Shown: piece by piece, positions 18,807 to 27,781 of the stretch | How the letters are laid out: each line of letters opens with the position of its first letter | How positions within the stretch are numbered: the first letter of the stretch is position 1 | Origin: Acidimicrobiia bacterium | GTDB taxonomy: Bacteria; Actinomycetota; Acidimicrobiia; Acidimicrobiales; MedAcidi-G1 | Direction: 5' to 3' | DNA: 64,000 nt | NCBI GenBank assembly: GCA_012959995.1 | Contig: DUCC01000026.1 | Coordinates: 156,615-220,614, forward strand | Position numbers and translations under genes: made by a program | The notes under the pieces: model-generated | Databases searched by the model: none | Told to the model about the DNA's origin: nothing | What the model saw: only the letters and a program-made list of their open reading frames with translations

Positions 18807-20736
18807 GGGGGTGGGGTTGAAGGGCGGGGAGGTTTTGGAAGTGGGCGAGGGCTTCGGGGTTGGCGAGTGCTTGGGCGTTGGTTACGGGCCGATTTTCGAC
18901 CACGTTGCGTACTGCCAGTTCGACCAGTTTGCCTGACCGAGTGTGAGGTAGGTCGGGTACTGCAATGACCACGGCGGGTACGTGACGGGGGGAGGCTCCG
19001 GTGCGTACCGCTGTCCGAAGCCGTTGAATCAGGTCGTCGTCCAAGGTTGCCTGGTTGGCGGTGACCACAAAGAGCACTACCCGTACATCGCCTTCCCATT
19101 GCTGGCCGATGACCAGGCTTTCGGTCACTTCGGTGAAGGCCTCTACGATGCGGTAGATCTCTGCGGTGCCCATGCGTACCCCGCCGGGGTTCAAGGTGGC
19201 GTCGGAGCGGCCGTGAATAATGAACCCGCCTTGAGGGGTTTGTTCGGCGAAGTCTCCCTGGTGCCAGTACCCCGGGAAACGGGCGAAATAGGTTTCGTGG
19301 TAACGCAGGTTTTCCGGGTCGTCCCAAAACCCCAGTGGCATGGTGGGAAACGGCGACCGGCAGACCAGTTCGCCTTGCTGTCCGGGAGCCACGCTGTGGC
19401 CTTCTTGGTCGACCACGGCCATGTCTTGGCCTAATACTGCTCCTTGGATTTGCCCAGCGAACACCGGGGCCGCGGGGTTGCCGCCGACCAGACAGCCGCA
19501 AAGGTCGGTGCCGCCCGAAATAGAGGCCACATGCAGGTCGGGTTTCCAGTCGGTATAAACGTGGCGGAACCCTTCGGCAGAAAGTGGGCTGCCGGTGGAG
19601 CAAACGGTGCGCAAAGATTCCAAACGGTGGGTAGTAATAGGCCGCAACTCGGCGCTGTTTACTGAGTCAATGAACTTGGCCGATACCCCGAGCAAGGTGA
19701 TTTGGTGGGCGTCTACTAAGTCAAAAAGCCGTTGCCCGTCGGGGTAGAAAGGCGACCCGTCGTACAAAATTAAGGTCGCGTGGGCCGCTAACCCGGCGGC
19801 TAGCCAGTTCCACATCATCCACCCAGTGGTGGTGAAGTAAAAGACTCGGTCCAAGGGGCGCACATCGCAATGCAGTCGGTGCTCAACCAAGTGTTTTAAC
19901 AAAAGGCCGCCCGCTCGGTGGATTATGCATTTGGGGGCGCCGGTGGTACCCGAGGAGTAGAGGATGTAGAGCGGGTGGTCGAAAGGTAGCGGGGTGAATG
20001 CCACTTCTTGGGCCGGGTGCGCTGCACAAAAATCGTCAAACGACAAGGCTTCTGCGGGAAGGTCACCTTGCGTGTCGGCCACCATCACTACCTGTCGCAG
20101 GCTGGGCAAGGCCGCTATTACTTGGCTTACTTTGTCGGTTACGTCGAAGCGTTTGCCTCCGTATTGGTAGCCGTTGGTGCAAAAAATCACTTTTGGTTCA
20201 ATCTGCCCAAATCGGTCAATTACCGCATCGGTGCCAAAGTCGGGCGAGACCGAAGAGAACACGGCGCCCAGTGAAGCGCAGGCCAACATGACGGCGTAGG
20301 CCTCAGGAATGTTGGGTAGCCAGGCCGCTACTCGGTCACCTGGTTTTACCCCGGCGGCCGCTAACCCTTGTTGCAACTGTGACACCAGGTGGTGGAGTTG
20401 CGCCCAGGTAAGGGTGCGGGTGGCGTTGTCTTCGCCGCAAAAAATAAGTGCGGGGTGGTGGTCGTTGCGTTGCAACAGGTTTTCTGCGTAGTTCAAGGTG
20501 GCGTCGGGAAAAAACGTGGTGGCCGCTAGATCTGACTCAACCTGAATCATTGCGGGCCCGTCACCTCGGTGGCCCACTATGCCAAAGTGGCTCCACACTA
20601 AGTCCCAGAAGTCTTCTTGGTGGTTAACGGACCATTGGTGAAGTTCGTCAAGAGGGCATCCAGCGGCATCAGCGAAGGCCGCCATTTGGGTGGCGTGAGC
20701 TTGGCTGGGCGAGGGTGTCCAAAGAGGTGGTTCCAT
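18796..20736 (-). CDS. Acetoacetyl-CoA synthetase
   Basis: A 646-residue adenylate-forming enzyme, the usual length for acetoacetate-CoA ligase. The AMP-binding signature SSGTTGAPK is at 261-269, and the family-typical WTPS stretch is near the N-terminus. It would activate acetoacetate with ATP and CoA in the cytoplasm, feeding ketone bodies or leucine carbon to acetyl-CoA. The ATG at 20736 is chosen over a longer frame because the extension would overlap the divergent MaoC gene; TACGCT lies eight bases upstream. Its last residues and stop codon come from REP sequence. Confidence 0.88.
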   Translation of the reverse strand: MEPPLWTPSPSQAHATQMAAFADAAGCPLDELHQWSVNHQEDFWDLVWSHFGIVGHRGDGPAMIQVESDLAATTFFPDATLNYAENLLQRNDHHPALIFCGEDNATRTLTWAQLHHLVSQLQQGLAAAGVKPGDRVAAWLPNIPEAYAVMLACASLGAVFSSVSPDFGTDAVIDRFGQIEPKVIFCTNGYQYGGKRFDVTDKVSQVIAALPSLRQVVMVADTQGDLPAEALSFDDFCAAHPAQEVAFTPLPFDHPLYILYSSGTTGAPKCIIHRAGGLLLKHLVEHRLHCDVRPLDRVFYFTTTGWMMWNWLAAGLAAHATLILYDGSPFYPDGQRLFDLVDAHQITLLGVSAKFIDSVNSAELRPITTHRLESLRTVCSTGSPLSAEGFRHVYTDWKPDLHVASISGGTDLCGCLVGGNPAAPVFAGQIQGAVLGQDMAVVDQEGHSVAPGQQGELVCRSPFPTMPLGFWDDPENLRYHETYFARFPGYWHQGDFAEQTPQGGFIIHGRSDATLNPGGVRMGTAEIYRIVEAFTEVTESLVIGQQWEGDVRVVLFVVTANQATLDDDLIQRLRTAVRTGASPRHVPAVVIAVPDLPHTRSGKLVELAVRNVVENRPVTNAQALANPEALAHFQNLPALQPHPPRV

Positions 20737-20744
20737 TGGTGAGG

Positions 20745-20750
20745 AGCGTA
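20745..20750 (-). promoter_or_regulatory. Leaderless -10 element (TACGCT) of acetoacetyl-CoA synthetase
   Basis: TACGCT on the minus strand ends eight bases before the ATG at 20736. Confidence 0.45.
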
Positions 20751-20788
20751 GCCAAGGTAAAGGCCCTCCGGTAAGACACAATGGGTAT

Positions 20789-21283
20789 ATGGACGAGACA
20801 ACTTCTTCGACAACCGGTGGCCGATGGTTTGAACAACTTCCGGTGGGCTTGGTAATCAAACACGACTTGTTGCGCACTATCACCGAAGCCGATAACGAAG
20901 ATTTTTGCGCTATGACCCATAACCCGCAGCCGCTGCATCTGGATGCCGAGTTTGCGGCGACCACGGTTTTTGGTCAACGTTTGGTGAACAGTTTGTTGAC
21001 GCTTGGTTTGGCGGTGGGGGTTAGCGTGGCCGACACCACGTTGGGTACCACGGTGGCCAACCTAGGTTTTGAAGAAACGGATTTTCCGGCGCCGGTGTTT
21101 TTGAATGACACCTTGTCTTTTGAAACGGAGGTCGCGGCGGCTCGGCTTTCTGCATCAATGCCGGCCACGGGAATCGTTACTTTTGAGCATCGGGTACACA
21201 ACCAGGATGGCGTGTTGGTGTGCCGGTGTCGAAGGAATGCTTTGATGCACCGAGATCCAAATCTTCTCACTGATTCTCAGTAA
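20789..21283 (+). CDS. MaoC-like dehydratase
   Basis: A 164-residue hot-dog fold protein of the MaoC (R-specific enoyl-CoA hydratase-like) family. The Asp and His of the hydratase motif are seen in [19 protein letters not shown] near residues 34-52, followed by the typical [14 protein letters not shown] helix. It probably hydrates or dehydrates a short acyl-CoA. It is divergent from acetoacetyl-CoA synthetase, which suggests a shared role in acyl-CoA metabolism. CACAAT lies six bases before the ATG. Confidence 0.85.
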   Translation: MDETTSSTTGGRWFEQLPVGLVIKHDLLRTITEADNEDFCAMTHNPQPLHLDAEFAATTVFGQRLVNSLLTLGLAVGVSVADTTLGTTVANLGFEETDFPAPVFLNDTLSFETEVAAARLSASMPATGIVTFEHRVHNQDGVLVCRCRRNALMHRDPNLLTDSQ

Positions 21284-21294
21284 GGATTTTGGGT

Positions 21295-21300
21295 TAGGCT
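21295..21300 (+). promoter_or_regulatory. Leaderless -10 element (TAGGCT) of Fur family gene
   Basis: TAGGCT ends eight bases before the ATG at 21309. Confidence 0.5.
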
Positions 21301-21308
21301 CTCTGGTT

Positions 21309-21767
21309 ATGGGTCATCAGCATGCCACGGGCGAAGAACTTCATACCACGGTTGGTCGGCGTTTACGTGCGGCACAGATGCGTTATAGCCGGTCGCGTCA
21401 TGCGGTGGTCGAGGTGCTAGCTGCTGCTGCTCGCCCGTTGACTTTGCCCGAAGTTTTGTCGGCGGGGCAACAACAAGATTTGGCACAAAGTTCGGCTTAC
21501 CGCAACCTAAATGAACTCGCCGAAGCTGGTGTGGTGCGCCGAGTGACCGCAGGTGACGACCACACCCGGTTTGAACTTCACGAGTCGCTAACCGGGCATC
21601 ATCATCATTTGGAATGCACGGCGTGTGGTCGCCTAGATGATTTTGAGGTGTCCGATGAGTTTGAGGCAGGCATCGAGGCACTGGTTGTTTCGGCTGCTCA
21701 AAGGGGTTTTGTAGTCGATGCTCACCGCTTCGATTTGTTGGGTCGTTGCGTGGCGTGTGCCCAATGA
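21309..21767 (+). CDS. Fur family metalloregulator (Zur-like)
   Basis: A 152-residue Fur-superfamily repressor with an N-terminal winged helix (about 12-85) and a C-terminal dimerisation domain. Structural zinc ligands are Cys103/Cys106 and Cys147/Cys150. A run of four His (97-100) and His139 would give the sensory site. The DLAQSSAYRNLNELAEAGVV recognition helix resembles FurB/Zur more than iron-sensing Fur, but the metal is not proven. Its stop overlaps the start of the NUDIX gene (ATGA). Confidence 0.85.
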   Translation: MGHQHATGEELHTTVGRRLRAAQMRYSRSRHAVVEVLAAAARPLTLPEVLSAGQQQDLAQSSAYRNLNELAEAGVVRRVTAGDDHTRFELHESLTGHHHHLECTACGRLDDFEVSDEFEAGIEALVVSAAQRGFVVDAHRFDLLGRCVACAQ

Positions 21768-22258
21768 TGGGCCGTAAACGCCCGGCTGCTCGGGTGGTGT
21801 TGCTAAACCGGTCGAACGAGATTTTTTTGGTCAACGCCGAAGACCCTTTGGATCCTTTTAAGCCGTCGTGGTGGGAAATCCCCGGGGGTGGTATTGATCT
21901 GGGTGAAGATTCAGCAGTGGCGGCGGCCCGAGAACTTTGGGAAGAAACCGGTATCGAAGCCGAAATGGGCCCGGTGGTGTGGACCCAACAAGTGCAGTTC
22001 ACTTTTGGCGGGTACTTTTTTGATAGCGATGAGAAAATTCATGTGGCGTGGTGCGATGGTGGGGAGTATCGGCCGCAACATTTAGAAGCCTTAGAGGCGG
22101 CGGCTTTTTTGGGCGCCCGCTGGTGGGGGGTCGACGAGTTGTTGGCCAGTGATGTGCCGGTGTTGCCTACTCGGTTAAGAGAGTTTTTGCCCGAGGTGGC
22201 CGCCAACAACTTGCCAAACCCGCCGTTAGATATTTCGCCCCACCCGGAGGTCGGTTGA
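21764..22258 (+). CDS. NUDIX hydrolase
   Basis: A 164-residue NUDIX protein. The full Nudix box Gx5Ex7REUxEExGU is present at residues 42-64, with Glu60 and Glu61 as metal ligands. Such enzymes split nucleoside diphosphate derivatives; the substrate here is unknown. The ATG at 21764 is chosen because it overlaps the Fur stop by four bases. The end is followed after 28 bases by the convergent TetR gene. Confidence 0.9.
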   Translation: MMGRKRPAARVVLLNRSNEIFLVNAEDPLDPFKPSWWEIPGGGIDLGEDSAVAAARELWEETGIEAEMGPVVWTQQVQFTFGGYFFDSDEKIHVAWCDGGEYRPQHLEALEAAAFLGARWWGVDELLASDVPVLPTRLREFLPEVAANNLPNPPLDISPHPEVG

Positions 22259-22286
22259 CTAGGGGGGTAGTGCTGGCTGCTGAGGC

Positions 22287-22883
22287 TTAAGCCAAGCTTT
22301 TCATGCCGTCCCAAGCTAAGCGGGTGGCGAGGGCGGCCATTTCTTCGGCGCTGCGGCGGCGACCGTCGTGCATCCAGTTGCGAATCAGTCCTTCGATAAG
22401 ACCGTTGAGGCCCCAAGCCATGATGATGGCTTCTTCGTGGTCTACCTCACTTATAAAGGTGGCCATACGGGCGGCAAATTCTTCTTGCACCCGCTGGGCG
22501 ACGTGGCGGAGCTCTTGATCGTGGCCCAAGCTCGGCCCGTAAAGCACCGAAAAAGCGTCGGGTACGGCATCGAAGAAGCGGAAAAACCCGAGGTAGCCGG
22601 CTTCAATTTTGCTTCGAGTGTCTTCTGCCCCGAGGTCAAGGCGGGTTTGGGTAATGGCATCGGCTAAACGGTCGGCGGTAACCCGCAACAGGTCGGAATA
22701 CATTTCTCGTTTTGAGGCGAAGTGTTGGTAGAGCACCGGTTTGGTTACCCCGGCTTCGTTGGCCACGGCGTTCATGGAGGTTTCGTGGTAACCCTGCCGA
22801 GCAAAGACCCGTAGTGCGGTGTCTAAGAGTTGTTTGCGGCGTTCAGGGCCCGGCAAACGGGGTGCGGTTATTACTTCGGTCAT
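22287..22883 (-). CDS. TetR family transcriptional regulator
   Basis: A 198-residue TetR/AcrR repressor. The helix-turn-helix is at about 24-60, with FARQGYHETSMNAVANEAGVT followed by KPVLYQHFASKREMY, both very typical. The ligand-binding C-terminal domain is unassigned. No obvious target operon lies beside it. TAGGGT is six bases before the ATG. The small membrane protein gene starts upstream on the same strand. Confidence 0.9.
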   Translation of the reverse strand: MTEVITAPRLPGPERRKQLLDTALRVFARQGYHETSMNAVANEAGVTKPVLYQHFASKREMYSDLLRVTADRLADAITQTRLDLGAEDTRSKIEAGYLGFFRFFDAVPDAFSVLYGPSLGHDQELRHVAQRVQEEFAARMATFISEVDHEEAIIMAWGLNGLIEGLIRNWMHDGRRRSAEEMAALATRLAWDGMKSLA

Positions 22884-22889
22884 GGCTTC

Positions 22890-22895
22890 ACCCTA
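22890..22895 (-). promoter_or_regulatory. Leaderless -10 element (TAGGGT) of tetR gene
   Basis: TAGGGT on the minus strand ends six bases before the ATG at 22883. Confidence 0.5.
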
Positions 22896-22926
22896 GTAAA
22901 CACTGCCCCTTGGGCTGGTATCGGGG

Positions 22927-23202
22927 TTAGGCGGAGTTTTCTGCGTCGAGGTCGTCGGCGGCTTTGACGGCATGGTGGAGCACGATAGATGGAGCTAAAA
23001 TTATTGACCCGCAGATCAGCAGCGCTAATAAAATGGTGGCCACAGCGTCGGTAAAGCGGCCGATCATCCCGGCGGCGAAGAGAGCGAGCGCTACGCCGAA
23101 AGCCAGGTAACCAGAGCGTTGTCCGAGGCTAGCTAAGCGGCGCATCCGTTCTCGTTGTACCAGCACGGGGTCTTTAGCCGGGGTCTCCGATGAGTCACTC
23201 AT
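22927..23202 (-). CDS. Small membrane protein of unknown function
   Basis: A 91-residue protein with a charged N-terminus (about 35 residues, many Arg) and two membrane segments at roughly 33-50 and 55-75. The start at 23202 overlaps the stop of the glycosyltransferase gene by four bases. An ATG three codons earlier is also possible. Co-transcription suggests a link to the glycosyltransferase, but no family was recognised. Confidence 0.7.
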   Translation of the reverse strand: MSDSSETPAKDPVLVQRERMRRLASLGQRSGYLAFGVALALFAAGMIGRFTDAVATILLALLICGSIILAPSIVLHHAVKAADDLDAENSA

Positions 23203-24254
23203 GGTCGCCATCCTGCCTCAACAATGAAGTTCTCCAAACGTCGACCCATGCGTTCTATAGATAATTCGTTTTTGGCTACTTGTTGATTGTGGTCAAGCAG
23301 GGGGGCCAGCCCGCTGGGGTCGTCAAGGCGTTCGGCCATGGCATCGGTGTCTTGTGGCGCAAACCAGTGAAAGCCCAGGCCGCGTAGTTCGTCGGCTACC
23401 GGGTAGTGGCCGACGAATACGGGTTTGCGGTAGAGGGCGGCTTCTACCGGGGGGTTGCCGAAACCTTCCCAAGTGGAGGGGAAGGCCACCAGGTCGGCGG
23501 CCGCATAAATGTCGGCTCGGTTGGCGGCCGGGGCGTGGATTACTGGGCATCGGGCAGCGGCCAATTCGGTAGCCAGTTGTGGCCCGTAACCGTCTTCGGC
23601 CGGACCCAATAGCCAGTAGATGCCGCCTAAAGCGGTGGTTACTTCGAGGGCTTGAGTGATGTTTTTACGTTCTATAGCGCGCACCGGGTGGGCGACCAGC
23701 AGGGTGTGGTCGTCTACGCCTAGTCGGCGGCGTGTCGTCAAGCGGTTTCCGGTGGGCGGGTTGGGGTCAAAACCGTTGTAAATAGTTTCTGCGTAAATGC
23801 CTCGCTCGGCCATTTCTTTTTTGGTCAGGTCGTTGATGGTGACGTGGCGCCAGGCTGGGTCGTCGGCTGGGAGTTCGGTTAGGTGGGCAAAGCGTTTCCT
23901 TTGCCATGGCGGGTCGTGGTGATGTATTAACGCTGGTCGTCCGTTGAGCAAAGAAGCCACGGTTCGCGAAGCCGCCAAGTTGAGTGGGATGGAGAGCAGG
24001 TTTTCTACCACCACCAGGTCTTGGTCGGCGAGAGCGGATTCAAGTTGGTTGGGGTCGGGGGGTGCGGTGGCGTTGATGTTCAGCCCGGCCACTACGGTGG
24101 TTCTTCCGGGGGCATCCCACCCGGGTTCGAAGGCGCCCGCTACCCAAGACACGGTAAAGCCTTGTTTGGTCAGCATGCGGGCCCAGTTGCGGGCCACGAC
24201 CGATACCCCGTCGGTGGGGCCGAAGCGAAAGGAGAGGAAGGTGCAGGTTGGCAT
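23199..24254 (-). CDS. GT-B fold glycosyltransferase (GT4-like)
   Basis: A 351-residue glycosyltransferase. The N-terminal FRFGPTDGVSVVARNWARML is the acceptor-side glycine loop. The C-terminal half carries the nucleotide-sugar domain with the FPSTWEGFGNPPVEAALYRKPV motif, the E-x7-E region of GT4 enzymes. The acceptor is unknown. The start codon overlaps the divergent glycosidase start within one CATG, so both genes must take promoters from inside each other. No clear Shine-Dalgarno or -10 sequence was found. Confidence 0.85.
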   Translation of the reverse strand: MPTCTFLSFRFGPTDGVSVVARNWARMLTKQGFTVSWVAGAFEPGWDAPGRTTVVAGLNINATAPPDPNQLESALADQDLVVVENLLSIPLNLAASRTVASLLNGRPALIHHHDPPWQRKRFAHLTELPADDPAWRHVTINDLTKKEMAERGIYAETIYNGFDPNPPTGNRLTTRRRLGVDDHTLLVAHPVRAIERKNITQALEVTTALGGIYWLLGPAEDGYGPQLATELAAARCPVIHAPAANRADIYAAADLVAFPSTWEGFGNPPVEAALYRKPVFVGHYPVADELRGLGFHWFAPQDTDAMAERLDDPSGLAPLLDHNQQVAKNELSIERMGRRLENFIVEAGWRP

Positions 24255-25407
24255 GGGTCTAAGGCAAGAGGGTGCAGGGTTTGAGTCGGCGGTGGCTCAG
24301 ATGATGAACAACCATTGGCAGCCTGAAGGTTATGCCGCTCCGAACGCTGTGGTCTATCCGTGGCAGTGGTTGTGGGATTCTTGTTTTCATGTGTTGATTT
24401 GGTTGTCTTTGAAAAACGTGGAGCGGGCGCAGGCTGAGTTGGCGCAGTTGTTTGGTCCGCAGTTGCCGTCGGGGTTTGTGCCGCACATCAACTATGTGCG
24501 CCAACCGGGTTTTCACCGAGAATTGTGGGGTAGTGATTTGGGTTCGTCGTTGACCCAACCGCCTATGTACGGCCATGCGGTGGCGGCGCTTTGCCGGGCC
24601 GGGCAGGCCCCGCCGGCGAGGGTTATAGAAGCGGCGGAAGCGGGTTTGTGGTTTTTGTTAAACGATCGCCGGCGTGATGCGGCGGGTCTTGTTTTGTTGG
24701 CTCATCCGTGGGAGTCGGGTGCTGATAACAGCCCGCGCTGGGATGATTTTTGCCCGGGAGGTTTTGCGGAAAACCAGTGGGTGGACGAAAAGAATCGTCT
24801 GGTGTCTACGGTGGAGCGAGGCCCGGATGGCGCTGCTTTGGCTAACCCGGAGTTTGTGGTGGGTTCGGTGGGGTTTAATGCGTTGGTGGCTTTCAATGCG
24901 CGAGAGATGGCCACAGTGACCGGCGATGAATCCATGGCTGAAGCGGCGAATCAGTTAGTAGCAGCGTTGGATCTCCGGTGGGTTGAGCCTTTGGCAACGT
25001 GGGTGGACACCGGGGCGGCGGTTGAGGGCTCAGGCCGGTGCCGTACTGCTGATGCGTTGTTGCCGTTGCTGGTAACCGAGGATGCATCTGTAGCGGCGCA
25101 AGCGTTAGCGCAGTTGGTGAATCCCAAGGCTTTGGGCAGCGAGTTTGGCTTGTGTGGGGTGCATCGGGGTGAACCTGTCTTTGATCCGGCGGCTTATTGG
25201 CGAGGCCCGGTGTGGCCTCAGTTGGCTTACTTGTTGACGTTGGCTGCCTCTCGGTTTGATGCTTTGGTGGCTCAACGTTTGCAGGTTGCTACTCGACGGG
25301 GAGCACAATGTTCGGGTTTAGCCGAATATTGGCACCCAGATTCTGGTCAGGGGTTGGGGGCTATCCCGCAATCATGGGCGGGGCTTTCGCTACTTGAGGC
25401 CGTTTAG
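24253..25407 (+). CDS. GH63-like (alpha/alpha)6 glycosidase
   Basis: A 384-residue glycoside hydrolase with PWQWLWDSCFH near residue 33 and WRGPVWPQLAYLL near residue 316. These resemble the barrel of GH63-type mannosylglycerate/glucosylglycerate hydrolases and amylo-glucosidases. There is no signal peptide, so it acts in the cytoplasm, perhaps on a compatible solute or glycogen-like sugar. The ATG at 24253 follows GAGGAAGG. The reading frame is open much further upstream, but that part is antisense to the glycosyltransferase. The end overlaps the nitronate monooxygenase gene by 18 bases. Confidence 0.75.
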   Translation: MGLRQEGAGFESAVAQMMNNHWQPEGYAAPNAVVYPWQWLWDSCFHVLIWLSLKNVERAQAELAQLFGPQLPSGFVPHINYVRQPGFHRELWGSDLGSSLTQPPMYGHAVAALCRAGQAPPARVIEAAEAGLWFLLNDRRRDAAGLVLLAHPWESGADNSPRWDDFCPGGFAENQWVDEKNRLVSTVERGPDGAALANPEFVVGSVGFNALVAFNAREMATVTGDESMAEAANQLVAALDLRWVEPLATWVDTGAAVEGSGRCRTADALLPLLVTEDASVAAQALAQLVNPKALGSEFGLCGVHRGEPVFDPAAYWRGPVWPQLAYLLTLAASRFDALVAQRLQVATRRGAQCSGLAEYWHPDSGQGLGAIPQSWAGLSLLEAV

Positions 25408-26463
25408 CGTGTGCTCGGCTTCGGCCAGTAGTTGGCTCATTATGTCGGCGACTGTTTCTTGATTTTGTAGGTAGGCCACCCCTTGACCAGCCCCTTCGTG
25501 AAGGAGTGGCTCTATTTCGTGGCGCAGTATTTGCCCTAAGAGGTCGCCGATGAGGATGTCTTGGTGAGGCATTTTGAGTGGTTTGGGGGCATCGGCGGCG
25601 GACCATTCGTCACTCCATGCGGAGCGCAGCATGCGGAGGGTTTTTCCGCTTACGGAACGACTTATGACGGTGTCAGCGGCCTGGGCGGCGATAAGTTTTT
25701 TTAGCAAACCGGGGCTGGGTGCGGCTTCTGTGGAGCCTAAGAATGCGGTGCCTAACCAGACGCCTTGGGCTCCGAGGGCCAGTGAGGCGGTGAGGTGTCG
25801 TCCGGTAGCAACGCCGCCTGCGGCGAGTACGGGAACGCCTTGAGCCAGGTCAACTATTTGGGGTACCAGCGAGAAGGTTCCGATGCTTCCGGTGTGCCCT
25901 CCGGCGTCGGATCCCTGGGCGACTAAAATGTCGGCTCCGGCCCGTAGGGCGCTTTCGGCATGCCGGGGTTGACCCACCAAACTAAGGATGAGCGACCCAT
26001 GCTCGTGGGCTTTTTCTACAGCCCAGGTTGGTGAGCCGATACCCAAAGCCAACACAGGTATTTGATGGTCCATGACCACGTTGAGTTGGGCGCGTGCGGT
26101 CTCTTCGCTCCGTACAAACCGTGAGCGGTATCCGGGGAGGCCGTCGTCGGGTACCCCGTATTTTTGTCGAAGCCCATCAACGAATCTGACGTGCTCTTCA
26201 GGCAGTTGGGCTTCGATGGTTTCTCGGTTGTTGTCTTCGGGCATTCCGTTGGGAATAACCAGGTCGACGCCCCAGGGGAGGTCACCGAGTTCTTTTTTCA
26301 TTCGGGTGATCCCGGCTTCGATTTCGTCGGGGGTTCGGCGGGTGCATCCCCATACCCCTACGCCTCCGGCTTTTGATACGGCGATGGCTACGTCGGGTTC
26401 CCACCAACTGAAACCAAATATTGGGTTGGCATTTCCGAGTAGTTCGCGTAGTTGCTTGGCCAT
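25390..26463 (-). CDS. Nitronate monooxygenase family protein
   Basis: A 357-residue FMN-binding TIM barrel of the NMO/2-nitropropane dioxygenase family. Typical stretches are GADILVAQGSDAGGHTG and the phosphate-binding VLAAGGVATGRHLTASLALGAQGVWLGTAFL. Such enzymes oxidise alkyl nitronates, including toxic propionate 3-nitronate, though many members are uncharacterised. TAACCT lies six bases before the ATG. The 3' end is convergent with the glycosidase and overlaps it by 18 bases. Confidence 0.88.
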   Translation of the reverse strand: MAKQLRELLGNANPIFGFSWWEPDVAIAVSKAGGVGVWGCTRRTPDEIEAGITRMKKELGDLPWGVDLVIPNGMPEDNNRETIEAQLPEEHVRFVDGLRQKYGVPDDGLPGYRSRFVRSEETARAQLNVVMDHQIPVLALGIGSPTWAVEKAHEHGSLILSLVGQPRHAESALRAGADILVAQGSDAGGHTGSIGTFSLVPQIVDLAQGVPVLAAGGVATGRHLTASLALGAQGVWLGTAFLGSTEAAPSPGLLKKLIAAQAADTVISRSVSGKTLRMLRSAWSDEWSAADAPKPLKMPHQDILIGDLLGQILRHEIEPLLHEGAGQGVAYLQNQETVADIMSQLLAEAEHTLNGLK

Positions 26464-26469
26464 TTAATG

Positions 26470-26475
26470 AGGTTA
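26470..26475 (-). promoter_or_regulatory. Leaderless -10 element (TAACCT) of nitronate monooxygenase
   Basis: TAACCT on the minus strand ends six bases before the ATG at 26463. Confidence 0.5.
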
Positions 26476-26515
26476 GCCGAAGGCCTGTGACGACAAAAAG
26501 TGGGGCTTCGCTGGT

Positions 26516-27076
26516 TTAGCGTTGCGACCCACGTGATGACCCGATGAGTTCGCCGCCTTGGTCAAGGTAGAGGTAGCAGTGCACGCCGCGGAATTGCGCT
26601 ATTTCGTGTTCGAAGTTTGAGCGGTTGGGGGTCAGGTAGTCGAGTTCCAGTTCGGAGAGTTCGTAGATGAGTCCTACGAATCCTTCGAAACTTTCGTAGC
26701 ACTGGCTTATTGCGAAGGCCACCATTTCTTCGTCGCCAGGCCAGGGGGCGCCGTTGCGGGCCGGGTGTTGTACCAGTTTGTAAATTTCAAACTGGTGGGG
26801 GGCTTGGCAAGGCACTTTGGTGCTGAGTTCAATTTGCCGATCTTCGGTGGCCCAGGAGTATTGGTTGAAGCAGTCGCCGGCTTTGAGGTCGTGTAGGTTG
26901 ACTGGTTCGCCTACCCAGTCTGGGGCATTTTCTTCGACCAAGGTGGGCCGGGTTTCTACCAGGGTGGTGGGGGCGACGGTGTCGGTGGTGGCGAGGTCTT
27001 CGGTGTCTTGGCTGCCGCAGGCGTTGGCCAGCAGAGCTAAAGCGAGGAAGGAAAAAAGTATTCGACGGCGGGCCAC
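26516..27076 (-). CDS. Septum-formation-domain-like lipoprotein
   Basis: A 186-residue secreted lipoprotein starting with GTG at 27076. VARRRILFSFLALALL is followed by the lipobox ANAC. A Thr/Val-rich linker leads to a domain with KAGDCFN and VPCQAPHQFEIY, which resembles the septum formation (DUF4190-linked) domain of actinobacterial lipoproteins. The exact role is unknown. The start is supported by TACCCT six bases upstream; a longer in-frame ATG would overlap ccmA. It is divergent from the cytochrome c operon. Confidence 0.7.
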   Translation of the reverse strand: MARRRILFSFLALALLANACGSQDTEDLATTDTVAPTTLVETRPTLVEENAPDWVGEPVNLHDLKAGDCFNQYSWATEDRQIELSTKVPCQAPHQFEIYKLVQHPARNGAPWPGDEEMVAFAISQCYESFEGFVGLIYELSELELDYLTPNRSNFEHEIAQFRGVHCYLYLDQGGELIGSSRGSQR

Positions 27077-27082
27077 ATGGTC

Positions 27083-27088
27083 AGGGTA
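27083..27088 (-). promoter_or_regulatory. Leaderless -10 element (TACCCT) of the lipoprotein gene
   Basis: TACCCT on the minus strand ends six bases before the GTG at 27076. The divergent ccmA element is only 15 bases away. Confidence 0.5.
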
Positions 27089-27103
27089 GGCGGTAGACGC
27101 CGG

Positions 27104-27109
27104 TACCGT
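27104..27109 (+). promoter_or_regulatory. Leaderless -10 element (TACCGT) of ccm operon
   Basis: TACCGT ends six bases before the GTG at 27116, which supports that start for ccmA over an ATG at 27077. Confidence 0.5.
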
Positions 27110-27115
27110 TACGGG

Positions 27116-27781
27116 GTGCCGGTAATTCAACTCTGTGACGTAGTGGCTCTGCTGGGCCGGTTTCCTGCTTTGGCGGGCGCCAGTTTGTCGGTAGAAGCCG
27201 GAGAAACGGTGTTGTTGCAGGGCCCTAACGGCGCTGGAAAGACCACGTTGTTGCGGTTGTGTGCGGGTTTGGTACGTCCCGAGTCGGGTCAGGCTCAAGT
27301 GTTGGGCCACGATTTAAGTGTAGATGGGCGGCCCGTCCGGAGGCAGGTGGCCATGTTGGGTCACGCCACGGGGCTTTACGAAGATTTGTCGGTGGCTGAA
27401 AACGTGAGTTTTTGGGCGCAGGCGGCCGGGCTCGATAAGTCGCTGGCCGCCCAACGGGCGACTGGTGCCTTGGGCCGCATGGGTTTGGATGAACGTTTGT
27501 TGTCTTTGCCGGTTTCTCGTTTGTCGGCGGGGCAGCGCCGGCGTACTTCGTTGGCTGTTTTGGCGGTGCGTCGACCTCAGTTGTGGTTGCTTGATGAACC
27601 GCATGCTGGTTTGGACCAGACGGGCCGCGATGTGGTTGATGAACTTATTTCGGATGCGGTGGCGGCGGGGGCCACGGTGCTGGTGGCTTCTCACGAACTG
27701 GATCGGGTGCGTTCTTTGAACCCTCGGGTGGTAACGGTGGCGGGCGGTTTGGTTGTTAAGGACACGGGGGGCCCGAAGTGA
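27116..27781 (+). CDS. ccmA: Heme exporter ATPase CcmA
   Basis: A 221-residue ABC ATPase with Walker A GPNGAGKT (36-43), a LSAGQRRR signature and a Walker B ending in LDEPHAGLD. With CcmB and CcmC it powers release of heme-loaded CcmE in system I cytochrome c maturation. GTG at 27116 is preferred because of the TACCGT spacing. The end overlaps ccmB by four bases (GTGA). Confidence 0.9.
   Translation: MPVIQLCDVVALLGRFPALAGASLSVEAGETVLLQGPNGAGKTTLLRLCAGLVRPESGQAQVLGHDLSVDGRPVRRQVAMLGHATGLYEDLSVAENVSFWAQAAGLDKSLAAQRATGALGRMGLDERLLSLPVSRLSAGQRRRTSLAVLAVRRPQLWLLDEPHAGLDQTGRDVVDELISDAVAAGATVLVASHELDRVRSLNPRVVTVAGGLVVKDTGGPK

Noticed and set aside
20737..20964. 76-codon N-terminal extension of acetoacetyl-CoA synthetase
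   Set aside because: It would overlap the divergent MaoC gene, and the normal N-terminus and length begin at 20736.
23944..24252. Long 5' extension of the glycosidase frame
   Set aside because: It is antisense to the conserved N-terminal half of the glycosyltransferase and shows no protein-like pattern.
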